Positions 1 to 10,892 of a stretch of 64,000 nt of DNA are shown piece by piece. Made by a program: the position numbers and the translations under genes. Origin of the DNA: Triglochin maritima. Lineage: Eukaryota; Streptophyta; Magnoliopsida; Alismatales; Juncaginaceae. Position 1 is the stretch's first letter; each line of letters begins with the position of its first letter. Under the pieces are notes generated by a model. That model searched no databases, had not been told where the DNA came from, and saw nothing but the letters and a program-made list of their open reading frames with translations. The DNA lies in the NCBI GenBank assembly GCA_963682175.1, contig OY821775.1, positions 30,626,053 to 30,690,052 of the forward strand, in the 5' to 3' direction.

Positions 1-59
1 AGAGTGCTCGGGGGTTCGATCAGATTCGTTGTGGAGTGTGGAATTTGTCCCTGGTGACT

Positions 60-290
60 TTTGGTCGAACGGGCCCCCCTTACGGTTCGACCGATTGGTT
101 GTGTTTGTTGGTTGAACCTGGGAGTTGACCATCTAAATGGTCGACCGTCCCTTGATTTGGGTTCGACCGAATGAGTGCAGTTGGTTGGAATCGGTCGACC
201 GAGGGAGTGTCGGTCGAGGCGATTGCCCTGTTTTTTCATGATTCTGTCGACCGGGACTTTTGGTTCGGTCGACCATTTGTGTCCAGTTTT
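60..290. repeat. Cluster of GGTCGACC-type motifs
   Basis: The stretch holds several copies of the palindrome GGTCGACC or near variants, for example at about 142, 193 and 267. The same motif recurs near 8045-8115 and 12665-13095. I infer that the three loci share a repeat family, most likely LTR sequence, but no boundaries are visible here. No gene is supported; the short open frames in this GC-rich part look random. Confidence 0.5.
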
Positions 291-381
291 GCACTATGGA
301 GGTGCGGTTGTTGTGGTTGTCCGTGTGGGGCGAGTTGTGTGCCGAGGTCCTTCCGGCGAGTGTGCTACGGTGCACGAGAGT

Positions 382-880
382 TGCGGTGGTTGGGTGAAAG
401 AGGCCTGGAGCCCCGTAACTGTGTGAGAGCTTCGGTTGGCTGAAAAAGGCCTGTGGCCCAGCTTAGAATTTGTGACGTTGCGGTGGTTGGGTGAAAGAGC
501 CCTGTAGCCCCGTCACTATGTGAGAGCTGCGGTTGGTTGAAAAAGACCTAGAGCCCAGCTAGTCTGTACGGGGTTGGTTGAAAAAGAGCTGGGGCTCCGT
601 AGTGTGTTCAGGTTGGTTGAAAAAGGCCTGGAGCTTGAGCAGGGACCGTGTGTTAAGGGTTTGTTGAAAAGGACCTGGAACCCTTGGACGTTTGGGTTGG
701 TTGAAAAAGACCTAGAGCCCTTTGTCGTGTCGTGGTAGCTGCGGTTGGCTGAAAAAGGCCTGGAGCCCAGCTTGGTGACGAGTGTGTGTTGCGGTGGTTG
801 GGTGAAAAAGCCCTAGAGCCCCGTGACGGTGGTGTGTGCTATGGTTGGGTGAAAGAGCCCTGGAGCCCATCCTGTTTGAG
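382..880. repeat. Degenerate minisatellite, about 11 units of 36-50 bp
   Basis: A unit reading roughly GGTTGGTTGAAAAAGGCCT followed by GGAGCCC and a variable spacer begins near 382, 432, 480, 529, 570, 610, 658, 693, 741, 791 and 841. The core is well kept while spacer length varies. Some neighbouring units alternate between GGTGAAAGAG and GCTGAAAAAG forms, which suggests a higher-order two-unit period. It is non-coding and is probably part of a retroelement LTR or untranslated region. Confidence 0.75.
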
Positions 881-899
881 ATGCTTTTCTTGTTAGTAG

Positions 900-1251
900 A
901 ATTGCATGCTAGGGTGCTTTCATTTCCTGCATTATAGAGTTTGGCATACGAGGTTTTCCTTCTAGAAACTCAGGCATTTTTGCATGTTTACTTTCAGCTC
1001 ATGATCGGCGATAGGGGTGGTCACCGAGGAGAGGAGCACCGCTACCTGATCCAGCTTTCTCTAAGTTGAGGTCGGGTGATTACTGTATCTGTTGTATAGT
1101 CTTTTCATGTAATCACAACTTTTGAAATACTCTGATGTTGATATATATATTATATATGTTGGTGCACCTGTTTCCTATTATTTCGTGATGTCCTCTGTTG
1201 ATTGGGAGTTATAAAAAAAATTAAATTCTTCCGTTGTTAGAGGATGTTACA
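900..1251 (+). other. Possible 3' end of an LTR
   Basis: AT-rich sequence ending in GAGGATGTTACA at 1251. Many plant chromovirus (Tekay/Del-type) LTRs end in a similar GGTGTTACA. The matching LTR start and target duplication are not visible in the window, so this is inference only. It contains a short TA-rich tract near 1141-1160 and no gene. Confidence 0.3.
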
Positions 1252-2946
1252 ATTCTCCAACCACCTAAAGCTCTGTAAACCTTAATTGCCCTGAGTAGCA
1301 CAAGTTAAACATTCATTCAATAATACTAATAAAAATCCACGCATTACAAATACGATAACTAAAACGAACTTACAAATTTAGAAGTTTCTTTATTAAGTCC
1401 CTTGGTTACTCGACCCCAACATATCGTGGGGCATACAATGACAAGCGTGCAATGGTACCTGTTATATATATAATTAGAAGCTTTTTACAAAAATAATTCA
1501 CTTTGAATTAGAAAGTTTACCTCTCATGATAGGGGAGCAGATAATATCTTTTGTCTTTTTCTTTCATGAGAGTGCCAAGCTGACCCGATTTATCGTCATT
1601 CCCGTATATATGTAGATGGACTGATAAATGCAAATACTTGATCGTCGGGAAATACTGACCTTCTGGCGTCATAAAGATGTCTACAAGAGTAAATATTATA
1701 CTTTATTAAAGTTTCGATAAAATTATTCAATACATTTCATTTTATACCAAAAACACTTACTTCACTTGCACAATGATAATCATGATACACAATGAATCCA
1801 TCACCAAGAACTGCTTGATATCCCCTTTGGTGACGTACAAAGCCGGAGTCAACCGTTTATCCCCCTCCTCCAACTCCCAGATACATAAGGATTGTGCTTC
1901 CCTACCTACCATAGATTGATACAACATTTTGCACCTACTTGGAAGCAAATTAATGTTGATCGGAGATTGGTTGTTTGACCCTTTGCTCTGGGGGCTTGAC
2001 ACCATACAAATATATATACAACCGTTAAAATACAATTATTGAATAATCAGACAACACATAAACCACATACAACAACCACAAACCACGCATTTAATCACAA
2101 ACTAAATGATTTTCAACCTACACAAGACCACAAACAAATCATAAATAACCAACACCAAATACGACATGCAAAAAAATCAATTTCACACAATTAACTAGAT
2201 AATGAACTCTTCCAAAGTTAAAGCTAATATTTGATTGTTTTCTGTCTTTAGGCCAAATCATATTCCCAAATCAGAAATGAGAACAAACTTGGGAGAACAC
2301 ACAACACGTCCATTTTGCCAAAACCCGCTTCTAATCCACATCAATCCACAATTCCGAACTAAAAATCGAGAAAAAGACAAACACAATCAATCCCAAGCAC
2401 CTAAATCCACAAACATCATCAACACGTGAATTTTCTGAAACACCATCAAATCGAATCCGACAAGCGCGAGTCACTCAAAAGGGAAAAGATACCTCTTTGA
2501 TGACAGGGGTGAGGTTGGTGGTGACCGTGTTGTTGACGACGGTGTTCTCAGTCGTCCGCTTGTCTAATGTTATTCAAAATACGAACAAAAATCGAAATGT
2601 TGGATCCGAACGAGAAGAGAAGTTTAGCAAGAAAGAAAAGAATCATTACTCCACCAAAAATCTAAAACTAAACCAACCAAAACAAAACGAAACTCTTACG
2701 GTGGTTAGGGATCTGGAGAAAGACAGACGAGAGGGCCAGAGAACGGGAGGAGAGATTGGGACATCGCGGTATGCCGAAGAATGCTATACATCGGTCACAG
2801 ATCGGTTGCAGAATGGGGTTCGGTCGTTGAACGGCCAGGGTTTGGTTATATTTTTCTCTGGAATGAATGACAAACGCAACTGTTCTATTTCTTTAATACA
2901 TATAGACGTCAGATGTTATATACAGACGACGTCTATACACCGACGT
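1252..2946. mobile_element. CACTA transposon remnant, left part
   Basis: The part next to the element A insertion (about 2905-2946) carries GACGTC and GACGT motifs like those in the subterminal array at 7681-7983. The two stretches are separated only by element A and its GACGT target duplication, so they were once continuous. The left CACTA terminus was not found; it may be outside the window or lost at 1251. The only possible coding trace is the minus-strand fragment at 1520-2035. The rest (2036-2900) has no recognisable gene. Confidence 0.6.
1520..2035 (-). pseudogene. Fragment of a transposon-borne ORF, possibly the Ulp1-like (C48) protease ORF of a CACTA element
   Basis: Two open segments on the minus strand, 2035-1757 and about 1670-1520, are separated by an AT-rich gap that could be an intron. 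The first contains ALYVTKGDIKQFLVMDSLC, which loosely resembles the linker ahead of the Ulp1-like peptidase domain in ORFs carried by plant CACTA and Mutator elements. The second contains GQYFPTIKYLHLSVHLHIYG. I see no His-Asp-Cys catalytic set. The reading is weak, and it could equally be part of another transposon protein. Confidence 0.25.
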
Positions 2947-4451
2947 TGACTGGTCATTTTATATTAACCACAAGTGCACGGCCGCATTGAAGCGGTGGCA
3001 AATACGGGTCGTCCACTGGGAGGTGTGTCGACGTTTGGTTTGTGCGAAGGCGAGTGGTAAAGAAAAGAGAGAATGGTTGGTTACACTAAACTACACTAAG
3101 GTGCAAATGTAAATGGAAGAGAAGCAAGAAAACTAAACCCCAAAGGGGGTAGAGAAATATTGTGAACATAAAGAAGTGTGTGTGTGTGTGTTCATTAAGC
3201 TCCTCACAACATGTAGTGCATGAAATCATAAAACTACATCCAACTTTGCCTCCACATGAATTAAGATAAGACTACATCATTAAAACATACAAGACAATAA
3301 TTGAAATGAAGCTAAATGAACTCAAGTATAAAGACTAGACCTTACTATGCCTCCACATGAATTAAGATAAAACTATATCATTAAAACATACAAGACATTA
3401 ACCAAGGTAAAGGCAACAAGAGTACATACACTACAACTTGTATTTCCAATATTAATTCCATCCACTAATCAAAGCATAGGCTAAGCTTCATTCAAGAGCA
3501 TCAGCATATCAAAGATAAGAGTGGAGACCCATTAGATGGTTATGGAAATCATATAAAGCTCAAGGGATTAAGATAACACACACTTAGTACACTACATGAT
3601 TATATCACATATTTCTCCACCCCCCAAATGGGGATGGAACTACTCACACCTATTTAAACTAACTACTCTAAGAAAATATAGCATTATACTGAAATGGAAC
3701 TACACTAATCAAGCAAGAAATATTAAAGAAGCATAAAACAAAACAAACAAGCCAGCGTGCATATGAAAAGAAATTAAACTAAGAGAGAAACATCACAATA
3801 AAAGGAAAACATCTATTCTTAACTCACTCAATTACAAGTAGCCCTTCCTCCACCAGAGTTTTGCTTCAAGGCTTCACTCCTAGAAGGGAAGATGGCCACC
3901 AAAGAGGGAGATGGATATAATGGAAGGTGAAGAGTTCTATTTATAAGCATGGAAAAAGCTAATCCGGGACAATCCCCCGATGTGGGACTTAACCAATACC
4001 AAAAATAGGCTAAACAAACATTAATACAAGTCCAGGAGAAATCTTAGCGGATCTGGGATGATCCCGACCGCCAATTGGCTGTCTATAAGGCCCAGATACG
4101 TCTGGATTTTGTGTTGCATTTTGCTTGAAGTATTTCTTGGTCTTGGATGCATCGACTTGGTTTGTTGGATCTCCGACCTGAATCGAATTGCCAAAATACT
4201 CCCCATGATGGTATGGAGTTTTCTGTTTTGCTCTTAGGTCCTTCGGTCTTACGATCAGGTCCTTCTCCCTTGCATCTTAGTCCCCAGGTCTCACAATTAA
4301 GTCTTTTTTCCTGTTTTTGGGTCATTTCATGGCTCTTCTCTTCAAACCTCTTTATTCCTGAAAACTAAACATAAAACTCGTCACGTAGCATTGCTTAGGT
4401 GTAAGATAATGGATATAAGATACAAATATAAGCATGAAATGATGTCAATCA
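2947..4451 (-). repeat. 3' LTR of element A (1505 bp)
   Basis: On the minus strand it begins TGATTGACATCATTTCATGC and ends in a decayed form of the family terminus TCAATCA. It includes a TATA-like CTATTTATA at 3937-3945 (minus-strand promoter), one near-palindrome at 4066-4083 and a GT-rich tract near 3175-3190. It also has two copies, about 105 bp apart, of a block that starts TGCCTCCACATGAATTAAG (about 3249 and 3350). Confidence 0.88.
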
Positions 4452-4469
4452 AATACCCACACACCTAAG
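4452..4469 (-). other. Polypurine tract of element A
   Basis: Directly next to the 3' LTR, the minus strand reads CTTAGGTGTGTGGGTATT. It is the expected plus-strand priming site. The same position in D, I and C carries closely similar sequences. Confidence 0.7.
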
Positions 4470-4522
4470 TTTTTGCTAGTCCCGGGCAAAACAAAGAAAA
4501 AGAAAAGCAAACGAGAAACACG

Positions 4523-4645
4523 AAATCGTAACTAACTTTCGTAGGAATCACGATTGCACTTAGCTTGTGCAACAAGTCGTTAAACCTCTTTGTTGCCAAG
4601 GAGGACGAGTGTTGTCTCCTGAGGCTTTTCAGCGGATATACCCAC
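4523..4645 (-). other. Conserved hairpin module next to the 3' LTR
   Basis: On the minus strand, CAGGAGACAACACTCxTCC is followed about 30 bases later by GTTGCACAAGCTAAGTGCAA and then GATTCCTACGAAAGT. Close matches lie at 37863-37985 (D), 58448-58568 (I) and 28981-29100 (C, another family). GTTGCAC/GTGCAA can form a stem around a 6-7 nt loop. It is non-coding, and I infer an RNA-level role. Confidence 0.6.
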
Positions 4646-5985
4646 AAAATACGAACAATATGCATTATTCAATCTAGACACTCGACTCGTTGGAAATATT
4701 TTGTCGATCATTGGACGCGGTAATCCTACGGGCCGACTCTATATAGGTAATCAGTCCACACCTAGTCTAATGAACTATTCGTGCAAGTTAAATAAGGAAT
4801 TAAGTGAAAGACATGGACAACCTCAACATCCTCAAATGATACAAAGTGTAAGGTCCATTAAGGTTCTTATTTGCATTACCATTTTTTTATTTTTTTTTAT
4901 TTTCTCATTTTTTTCTTGTTTCTCTTTTTATTAGTTTGAGCTTCATTCTCCCAGGGTCAGGTTTCGTGCATCATTGCCTATGAGGACTTACACTATCACG
5001 TACACCTTTCCCCAAATCTCCACATAAGGCAATCCCTACCACCCGTGTAACGAGAGTTCGGTCGGCGCATCCCAAGTCAGATGACTTGAAAGCACCCGGC
5101 ACAAAGTCCCCTCAGACCTACTTTCCCGAGGGATAGGAGCCGTGCGAGTAGAGAGAACACCTACTCACTTATTTCTTATCTACACATGACCCAAAACCCC
5201 TACACTTTATGTCTCACAACAAGATTTAAAGGGTCCTTGACTACAACAAACGTCCATAAGTTAACAAACACGAATTATTGACTCACCTTGTTTATGGTGA
5301 ACTTCTTTAAATGTTTGAGCACTGAAACCCAATAATTACTCACCCCCAAGGGAAACTGGGCTGCATCCTAACGACTCGATAAATCCTAAAGCCACTGTAC
5401 TAGATATCCTAATGCATCAAGTTCAAGATAATTTTGGGAGCTTTCTTTTGTACTTTGCCTCTCAACGGTTTTTCACATGCTAAACACACGCAAAACCCAC
5501 AAAACATTTTCTTTCGCAAACACATGAAAATTTTGAAAGAAATGTGGAAATTTTAAAGCACTAGGCACGCAAAAGAAGACAAGTCCCCAAGGATCATGGC
5601 AAGCAGTTATATCGATATTAAATGCAGCACACTAGATGACCCTAACAATGCACACAAAAGAAAATAAAATCAAAGGAAAAAGACTCAACTATGTACACAC
5701 GTAAAACACCCCCCACACATATTTCATGCATTGTCCTCAATGAATGTGAGCAAGATACTACATGGATTTATGCATGAAAAAGGAGAGATCTCACCAACAT
5801 GAAGTACAAAGGGAAGTTCAAGGTCATGTTGATGGACACAAACGCGAATTCCCTCAAAACCTGTGAGATGCTAAAGAAAGGATACAAATACTCGAAAGAA
5901 ATGCAGCCCAAATACACAAGGGTTGGGGCTCGGAACAATCGATGCTCACTGAAGGAGTCTTTTATTGTACTTTTTTTTTCTTTTG
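4646..5985 (-). other. Post-coding non-coding region of element A
   Basis: This matches the 3' regions of B (30394-31043), D and I. It contains the internal polypurine motif (minus strand) at 5707-5746, read as CATGAAATATGTGTGGGGGG in element direction. It also has a T-rich stretch at 4880-4930. No envelope-like frame is present. The short plus-strand frames here are shadows. Confidence 0.7.
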
Positions 5986-7310
5986 TCAAGGGACATCAAA
6001 TGGGAACCCGCCATCTCTCGAGCCAAAAATGCACATGCATGGTCTCGCGATATACAAATCAGAATTGCTTGACCACCTGATACCCTTATAAGTGTTGTGC
6101 TCGTTTGATGCCTCTTGAGAGTGAGCAAGATAGGAGACATGAATGAGAGGTGAACCTCTATCAGGTTGAAGGGTATCAGATGGTTGATTCTTAACCCACA
6201 TGGGGTCCTCAGCAGATACAGAATGAAGATCATGTGGCCCAGAGGCCATAAAAATGGTATCTTGTGGCTCAAAAGACACATGATCGAAAGGATGTGGCTC
6301 AATGGCCACGTGATCAAAAAGAAGTGGCTCAAGGGCCACATGATCAGAAGAATGTGGCTCAAGGGCAACGAGATCAAGAGGAGGTGGCACTGAGGCCACA
6401 TGATCAGAACATAAGGCACCTTCTTGTGCCAGCCCAGGTGAAACATCTTCACCACCTTCAGGATCTTCATTGAACCATTCTCTGAAGTACTTGAAGGTGC
6501 CCTCAACTTCAATTTCATTGAAACCCTGGATAAGGTTGACCCCAACAGGGTCATTGAAGGCACCTGGCTTCTTGCCGATGGTGAAGATGTTGAAATCAAC
6601 GCTTTGACTACCATAAGTCAAGCGCATCAGACCATTGCGACAATTGATCAATGCATTGGAAGTCGTAAGGAATGGTCGCCCCAGAATGACAGGAATTTAC
6701 CCAAGTGAGTTTGGCACATGTTCAGTATCCAAGACAAAGAAGTCGACTGGATAAATGAACTCTCCCACTTTGATCATCACATCTTGCACCACACCCCTCG
6801 GTTTCTTCATAGACCTATCAGCCAATTGAAGAGTGGTCTTTGTTTGTTTGAGGTCTCCAAGACCGAGGTGGACGTAGACAGAATATGGAAGAAGATTAAC
6901 ATATGCACCAAGGTCCAATAAGGCTCGATGTATGGGCACATCACCAATCACACAAGAGATAGTAGGACAGCGAGGGTCCTTGTACTTGACTTGGATGGGT
7001 TGTGACAACAAAGAACTCACGTTAGCCACAAGAAAAGCTTTCTTTGGAACATGAGTTTTTCTCTTCTTGGTGCATAAGTCCTTGAGAACCTTGGCATAAG
7101 GTGCCATTTGCTGAATCACCTCCAACAGAGGGATGTTCACCTTAACTTGCCTAAAAATCTCAAGCATCTTATCATGCTGATCAGAGGTTTTTTTTAAGGT
7201 GCTCAGGGAATGGGTGCCTTCGGGGCATAAGGATGCGAAGGAACCCTAGAATTCTGGTCCAAAGAAACATGGGTGGGGACCTCAAAATCTTTTCCTTCGA
7301 CACAAGGTGG
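5986..7310 (-). pseudogene. Broken Gag C-end/aspartic protease ORF of element A
   Basis: Read from 7310 leftwards, it has the Gag-protease linker (VNIPLLEVIQQMAPYAKVLK), then the retropepsin core with active site ALLDLGAYVNLLPYSVY, then TLQLADRSMKKPRGVV. After an in-frame stop at 6699-6697 comes the IPVILGRPFL flap-end motif and a long acidic tail to 5986. A frameshift lies near 7190 in a T-run. The tail has about five tandem 33-bp units (6265-6405, repeating VALEPHxxDH). No RT follows: the frame runs straight into the non-coding 3' region. The catalytic DLGA is intact, but the stop and frameshift make it a pseudogene. Confidence 0.85.
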
Positions 7311-7680
7311 TCTATAAGGCCCAGATCCGTCTGGGTTTTGTGTTGGGCTTTGCTTGAAGTATTTCTTGGTCTTGGATGCATCGACTTGGTTTGTTGGAGC
7401 TCTGACCTGAATCGAATTGCCAAAATAATCCCCATGATGGTGTGGAGTTTTCTGTTTTGCTCTTAGGTCCTTTGGTCTTACGATCAAGTCCTTCTCCCTT
7501 GCATCTTGGTCCCCAGGTCTCACAATTAAGTCCTTTTTCCTGCTTTTGGGTCCTTTCATGGCTCTTCTCTTCAAACCTCTTTATTCCTGAAAACTAAACA
7601 TAAAACTCATCACGTAGCATTACTTAGGTGTATGATAATGGATATAAGATACAAATATAAGCATGAAATGATGTCAATCA
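7311..7680 (-). repeat. Truncated 5' LTR of element A, fused to coding sequence
   Basis: Only the first 370 bp of the LTR are present, from TGATTGACATC (minus strand) to the place where the U3 palindrome GACCGCC would begin. It then joins directly to the Gag-protease linker. As a result an open minus-strand frame (7574-7203) runs across the junction. TATA box, R, U5, primer site and leader are all lost, so this copy cannot start a new round of transposition from its 5' end. Confidence 0.8.
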
Positions 7681-7983
7681 GACGTCTATATGCATGGGGT
7701 GTAGACGTCGGTCGTCTATAACATCCAACATCTATAGGTCGACGTATATAGAGTATAGATGTTGGATGCACTATGTATCCCAACACTTGATGTCTATAGG
7801 TCGACGTCTATAGGGTATAGACATCGGATACAATGGATATTGCAACAACCGACGTCCATAGTACCCCAAAGACGTCGGTCGTGGTAACGACCGACGTCTA
7901 TGCTATCTTCGCCCAACTAGAAGTCAGCTGTTATAACAGCCGACGTCTATTGGGCGACGAGTAAAGACTATTCTACACTAGTG
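7681..7983. mobile_element. CACTA transposon right terminus with GACGTC subterminal array
   Basis: The stretch holds about eight GACGTC/GACGT motifs in both orientations, often within short inverted pairs, and ends CTACACTAGTG at 7983. Read inward from 7983 it starts CACTAGTGTAG, the defining CACTA terminus. Subterminal short repeats of this kind are the usual transposase-binding region of CACTA elements. It is continuous with 2905-2946 once element A is removed. Confidence 0.85.
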
Positions 7984-8234
7984 AGACCGAATGTGACATG
8001 GTCTTCCGGAGAAGATTCACCAGGAGAAATTCTAGTGGGTCAACGGTCGACGAGAGGAAGACGCGGATCGTCCAAATTTTTTCCAGATAATTTTTCCTAT
8101 GAATGTTTGGTCGACCGTCTAGTTCACGGTCAGCCGAACGTGCGTTAAAACGAATGGTTCGGTAAACCGAGAAGAATTCTTGGTTAACCGAACAACACAA
8201 TATTTGCCTGAATTATTAAGAGAGTAATTAGATC
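7984..8234. other. Unclassified spacer with GGTCGACC motifs
   Basis: The spacer contains GGTCGACG (8046), GGTCGACC (about 8109) and GGTCAGCC, the same motif family as at 60-290 and 12665-13095. It could be part of an older LTR in which the CACTA and copia elements sit. No gene is seen. Confidence 0.4.
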
Positions 8235-8582
8235 ATGGGTTGGATTAATTCTAGATTTGATAAACATTTTTTAGGATGCCTATGTGGCAATTTGAGATTA
8301 ATTTTAGGAGAGAATAAGCAAGAGATCCTTTCTCTCTACTCTTGTTTAGAGTCTGGTGAACACATGGAGGCGAATCAGCAGGTGATTCGACGAGCAACGG
8401 AACTCCAGATCTTTTGAAAGGTTTTAGAGAACCTTTGCGTATGATCTAATATGTGCAGGAATGCATGATATTAGAATAAACATATACATGTACGTAAAAT
8501 CAATGAAAATATGAAATCGATGTTGTATGTTTGTATTAAATTTTTTAAAATATAGACTTAGATAGGGACACAAAATCCTACA
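8235..8582 (+). repeat. Probable 5' LTR of the copia element
   Basis: The right end CCTACA at 8582 is fixed by the primer site that follows. The left end at 8235 (TGGGTTGGATT) is a guess from the TG...CA rule and the resemblance to the reversed right end. No second LTR was found to confirm it. The length of 348 bp fits copia LTRs. Confidence 0.45.
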
Positions 8583-8583
8583 G

Positions 8584-8601
8584 TGGTATTAGACCCAGGT
8601 T
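8584..8601 (+). other. Primer binding site for initiator tRNA-Met
   Basis: TGGTATTAGACCCAGGTT differs at two positions from the complement of the plant initiator tRNA-Met 3' end, the usual primer of plant copia elements. Confidence 0.8.
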
Positions 8602-10029
8602 CATATTTTCAATGATTAGACTATATAATTAATTTTAGTTTAACATCAACAATCGAAACAATTCATGTTCTATGTCTTTTTCGAGTTTTCCGATAGTTTT
8701 GTTGGTGTAATTCTAAGTGATTCTTTTGATAGTTTTAAAAGTCTTGAAAGACATCATGTGAATGTTAGAATTAAAATTTACACTTATGTCTAATATATAA
8801 AATTTTCGTTTTTAAGTAAATGATTATTTTATAAGGAATCGACAAAACAAAAAAGACATATGTTTATCTTTCCTTCAAAAAATTATTTTTGGAAATTGGA
8901 TAAACAATGGTTCAATTTTTGTGTTTTGAACTATGGATGCATAAAATATTTTTTAATGTATTTCAAATGGTTTTAGAATTGTTTGATTTAGAGATGCATG
9001 ATAAACTAAATCGAGTAATTTATACTATATGTACATGCGTTGCTCGAGTTCTCTAATGCAAGGATATGTGAGTTTGTATGTTTCGATGAAGCCAGTGTGA
9101 ATGAATGAATGAATGTGTGTGTTATTATTATTCAATCACAAGGGCTTATGTATATGTAAAAGCTAAATTTCTATTTCTATGTATATGCATGCATATGAAA
9201 GAGTTTTTACATAGGACTTGCACTAGACAATTTTCGAAATTATGAGATGCATGTTTTTATTCTTGCAATATCAACATCCATGGTGCAAGAGGAAGTCGCG
9301 GAGAAGGCGCAAAAGTCAAAGATGCGGGAACATATAAACTCACATCAATGTGTGTGTGAATGGATATATTTATGTTTGTGTGCTTGACATGTATGTGATT
9401 GTATGGATTAATGTTAGGATGTGTATAGATGATAAATATGCATTATCACCTAAATTCTAAATGTTTAAATTGTCCAACCAAAAATTAAGAGTATTTTTCT
9501 TTCTTATTTCATCCACTAAAAGCAATCGATCGAGGGGTATAATGCTCGCCCTTTGCGGGAGATAACGTCCTCCATCTTTGGGAATAGTGGGAGGTATATG
9601 GTTGTCTATTGTTGTGCCATGAATAGATGTACGAGGTGCGATTCACGCTTAGTGGACACCGAGTATATTTTAATGTGAATACAATGGATAAACGTATCTC
9701 GTGTCAAATGAAATAAGTTTTCTTAACAAGACCTAGAGCCCTAGCTCGGTTTTGAGAAAGAGAGTTGTGCTTACGAGGATTGGTCAAATTCCCTCTTAAT
9801 TAAAACGACAAGAGTCATAAGAGTTTGAAAATGCAAATGTTGTGATATTTCAAAATGGTTATGATTAGAAAATGTTTTCTTACCTTGATTTTATAATTTA
9901 TCTGATAGCCCTTAGCTAGTTTGTAATATAATTGATAGGATCTTGAATTGCTGCATTTATGGACAAATTTTTATTTACGGTATTGATTTTTATAAACATA
10001 AAATTGACATTAAATCCCATATAATTTAT
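8602..10029 (+). other. Copia leader, non-coding
   Basis: AT-rich sequence of about 1.4 kb between primer site and gag with no open frame of note. A segment near 9530-9740 (GGGGTATAATGCTCGCCC and following) is less AT-rich. I recognise nothing else in it. Confidence 0.45.
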
Positions 10030-10892
10030 TCTGTAGAAATGTTGAATATTCAACCTATTGTGAGATCAATGATTGAAAACATCCATTGGCAAATGATGAC
10101 TCAAACTTCATAAGCTGACAACTCAAGCCCAATATCGTGTTGAAGTTTGAGGAACTATCTCATATTTTGGATGGTGAAATCCCAAAATTAAATGAGAAGG
10201 CAACCGATTGCGAGAAAGTGGCAAAAGCCAAGTGGAAAGACCAAGATAACTAGGTGCACGGTCTATTGTTGACCTCCATGGGTGACTCCCTTCAAGCGAA
10301 ATACTTGGATTCAAAACCCAAGAACACCATGGAAGCTTTAACAAAGATGTTCATGGATAGTGCTAGAAAAGAGCTCTATAAGACCATCATCGCACTCACA
10401 ATGTGCCACATGGCAGAGGGAACATCGGTATCCATGCATTTTCTCACGATGAAGGGCTACCTTGAGAAGTTGTCGAAGCTCTCTTCCCCGATGCCCGATG
10501 ACATTGCGGAAGATTTGATTCTTTGCTCTCTTGCCCCGTCCTACAAGGACTTCATTATAAACTATCATGTGCGTAAGAAAGGGGTGAGTCTTGAGGAACT
10601 TCACAATACTCTCAAAACGGCTGAAGTTGACATGGGCAAGGGTCGGGACAATCATGTCCTAGCTGTCCATGGAGGGAGCAAAAAGATCACCGAAGGTAAA
10701 GGAAAATTCACCAAAAATACGCCAATCAAGAGCAAGGGAGTAATAGGTGCTCGTGTGAGTGCCTCGAGGGGGAATTCTTCAAAATCTCCAACTCCCAACA
10801 TTGAGTGCTTTCACTGCGGTGAAAAGGGACACATCCGCTCAAACTGCCCCAAGTACAAGGAAAACATTAACAATGGAGTGATTGAGCGTTAG
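10030..10892 (+). pseudogene. Copia gag with CCHC zinc knuckle
   Basis: Coding similarity starts around 10030-10140 and is broken by an in-frame TAG at 10251-10253. After that 212 codons are open to 10892. The body has the UBN2-type Gag pattern (NTMEALTKMFMDSARKELY, MHFLTMKGYLEKLSKL, DDIAEDLILCSLAPSYKDF). Near the end is a perfect zinc knuckle, CFHCGEKGHIRSNC (CX2CX4HX4C), which packages genomic RNA. The frame then stops before protease. The start is uncertain because of the decay; this long frame is unusually well kept compared with the rest of the element. Confidence 0.85.

Larger units (their letters stand above)
2947..7680 (-). mobile_element. Element A: non-autonomous Athila-like Ty3/gypsy element
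   Basis: The ends are an LTR terminus at 2947 and an LTR start at 7680 (minus orientation), flanked by GACGT at 2942-2946 and 7681-7685, a perfect 5-bp target duplication. In element order it holds a truncated 5' LTR (7680-7311), a protease-containing pseudogene (about 7310-5986), a conserved non-coding 3' region (5985-4452) and a full 3' LTR. The primer site, most of gag, RT, RNase H and integrase are absent. It inserted into the GACGTC-rich end of a CACTA element. Confidence 0.88.

Noticed and set aside
171..443. Two overlapping open frames of 83-90 codons
   Set aside because: They lie in the GC-rich motif and minisatellite region, have no recognisable domain and run into the tandem repeats.
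382..880. CRISPR-like repeat-spacer array
   Set aside because: Unit cores vary, spacers are related to each other, and the context is plant nuclear DNA.
2497..2949. 150-codon plus-strand frame
   Set aside because: Low-complexity Lys/Asn/Arg-rich product ending in the CACTA subterminal repeats; no domain and no relatives in the window. It could be transposon untranslated sequence.
7203..7574. 123-codon minus-strand frame
   Set aside because: It is a chance frame across the joint of a truncated LTR and the Gag-protease linker. The LTR part is open in several copies but is not known to be coding.
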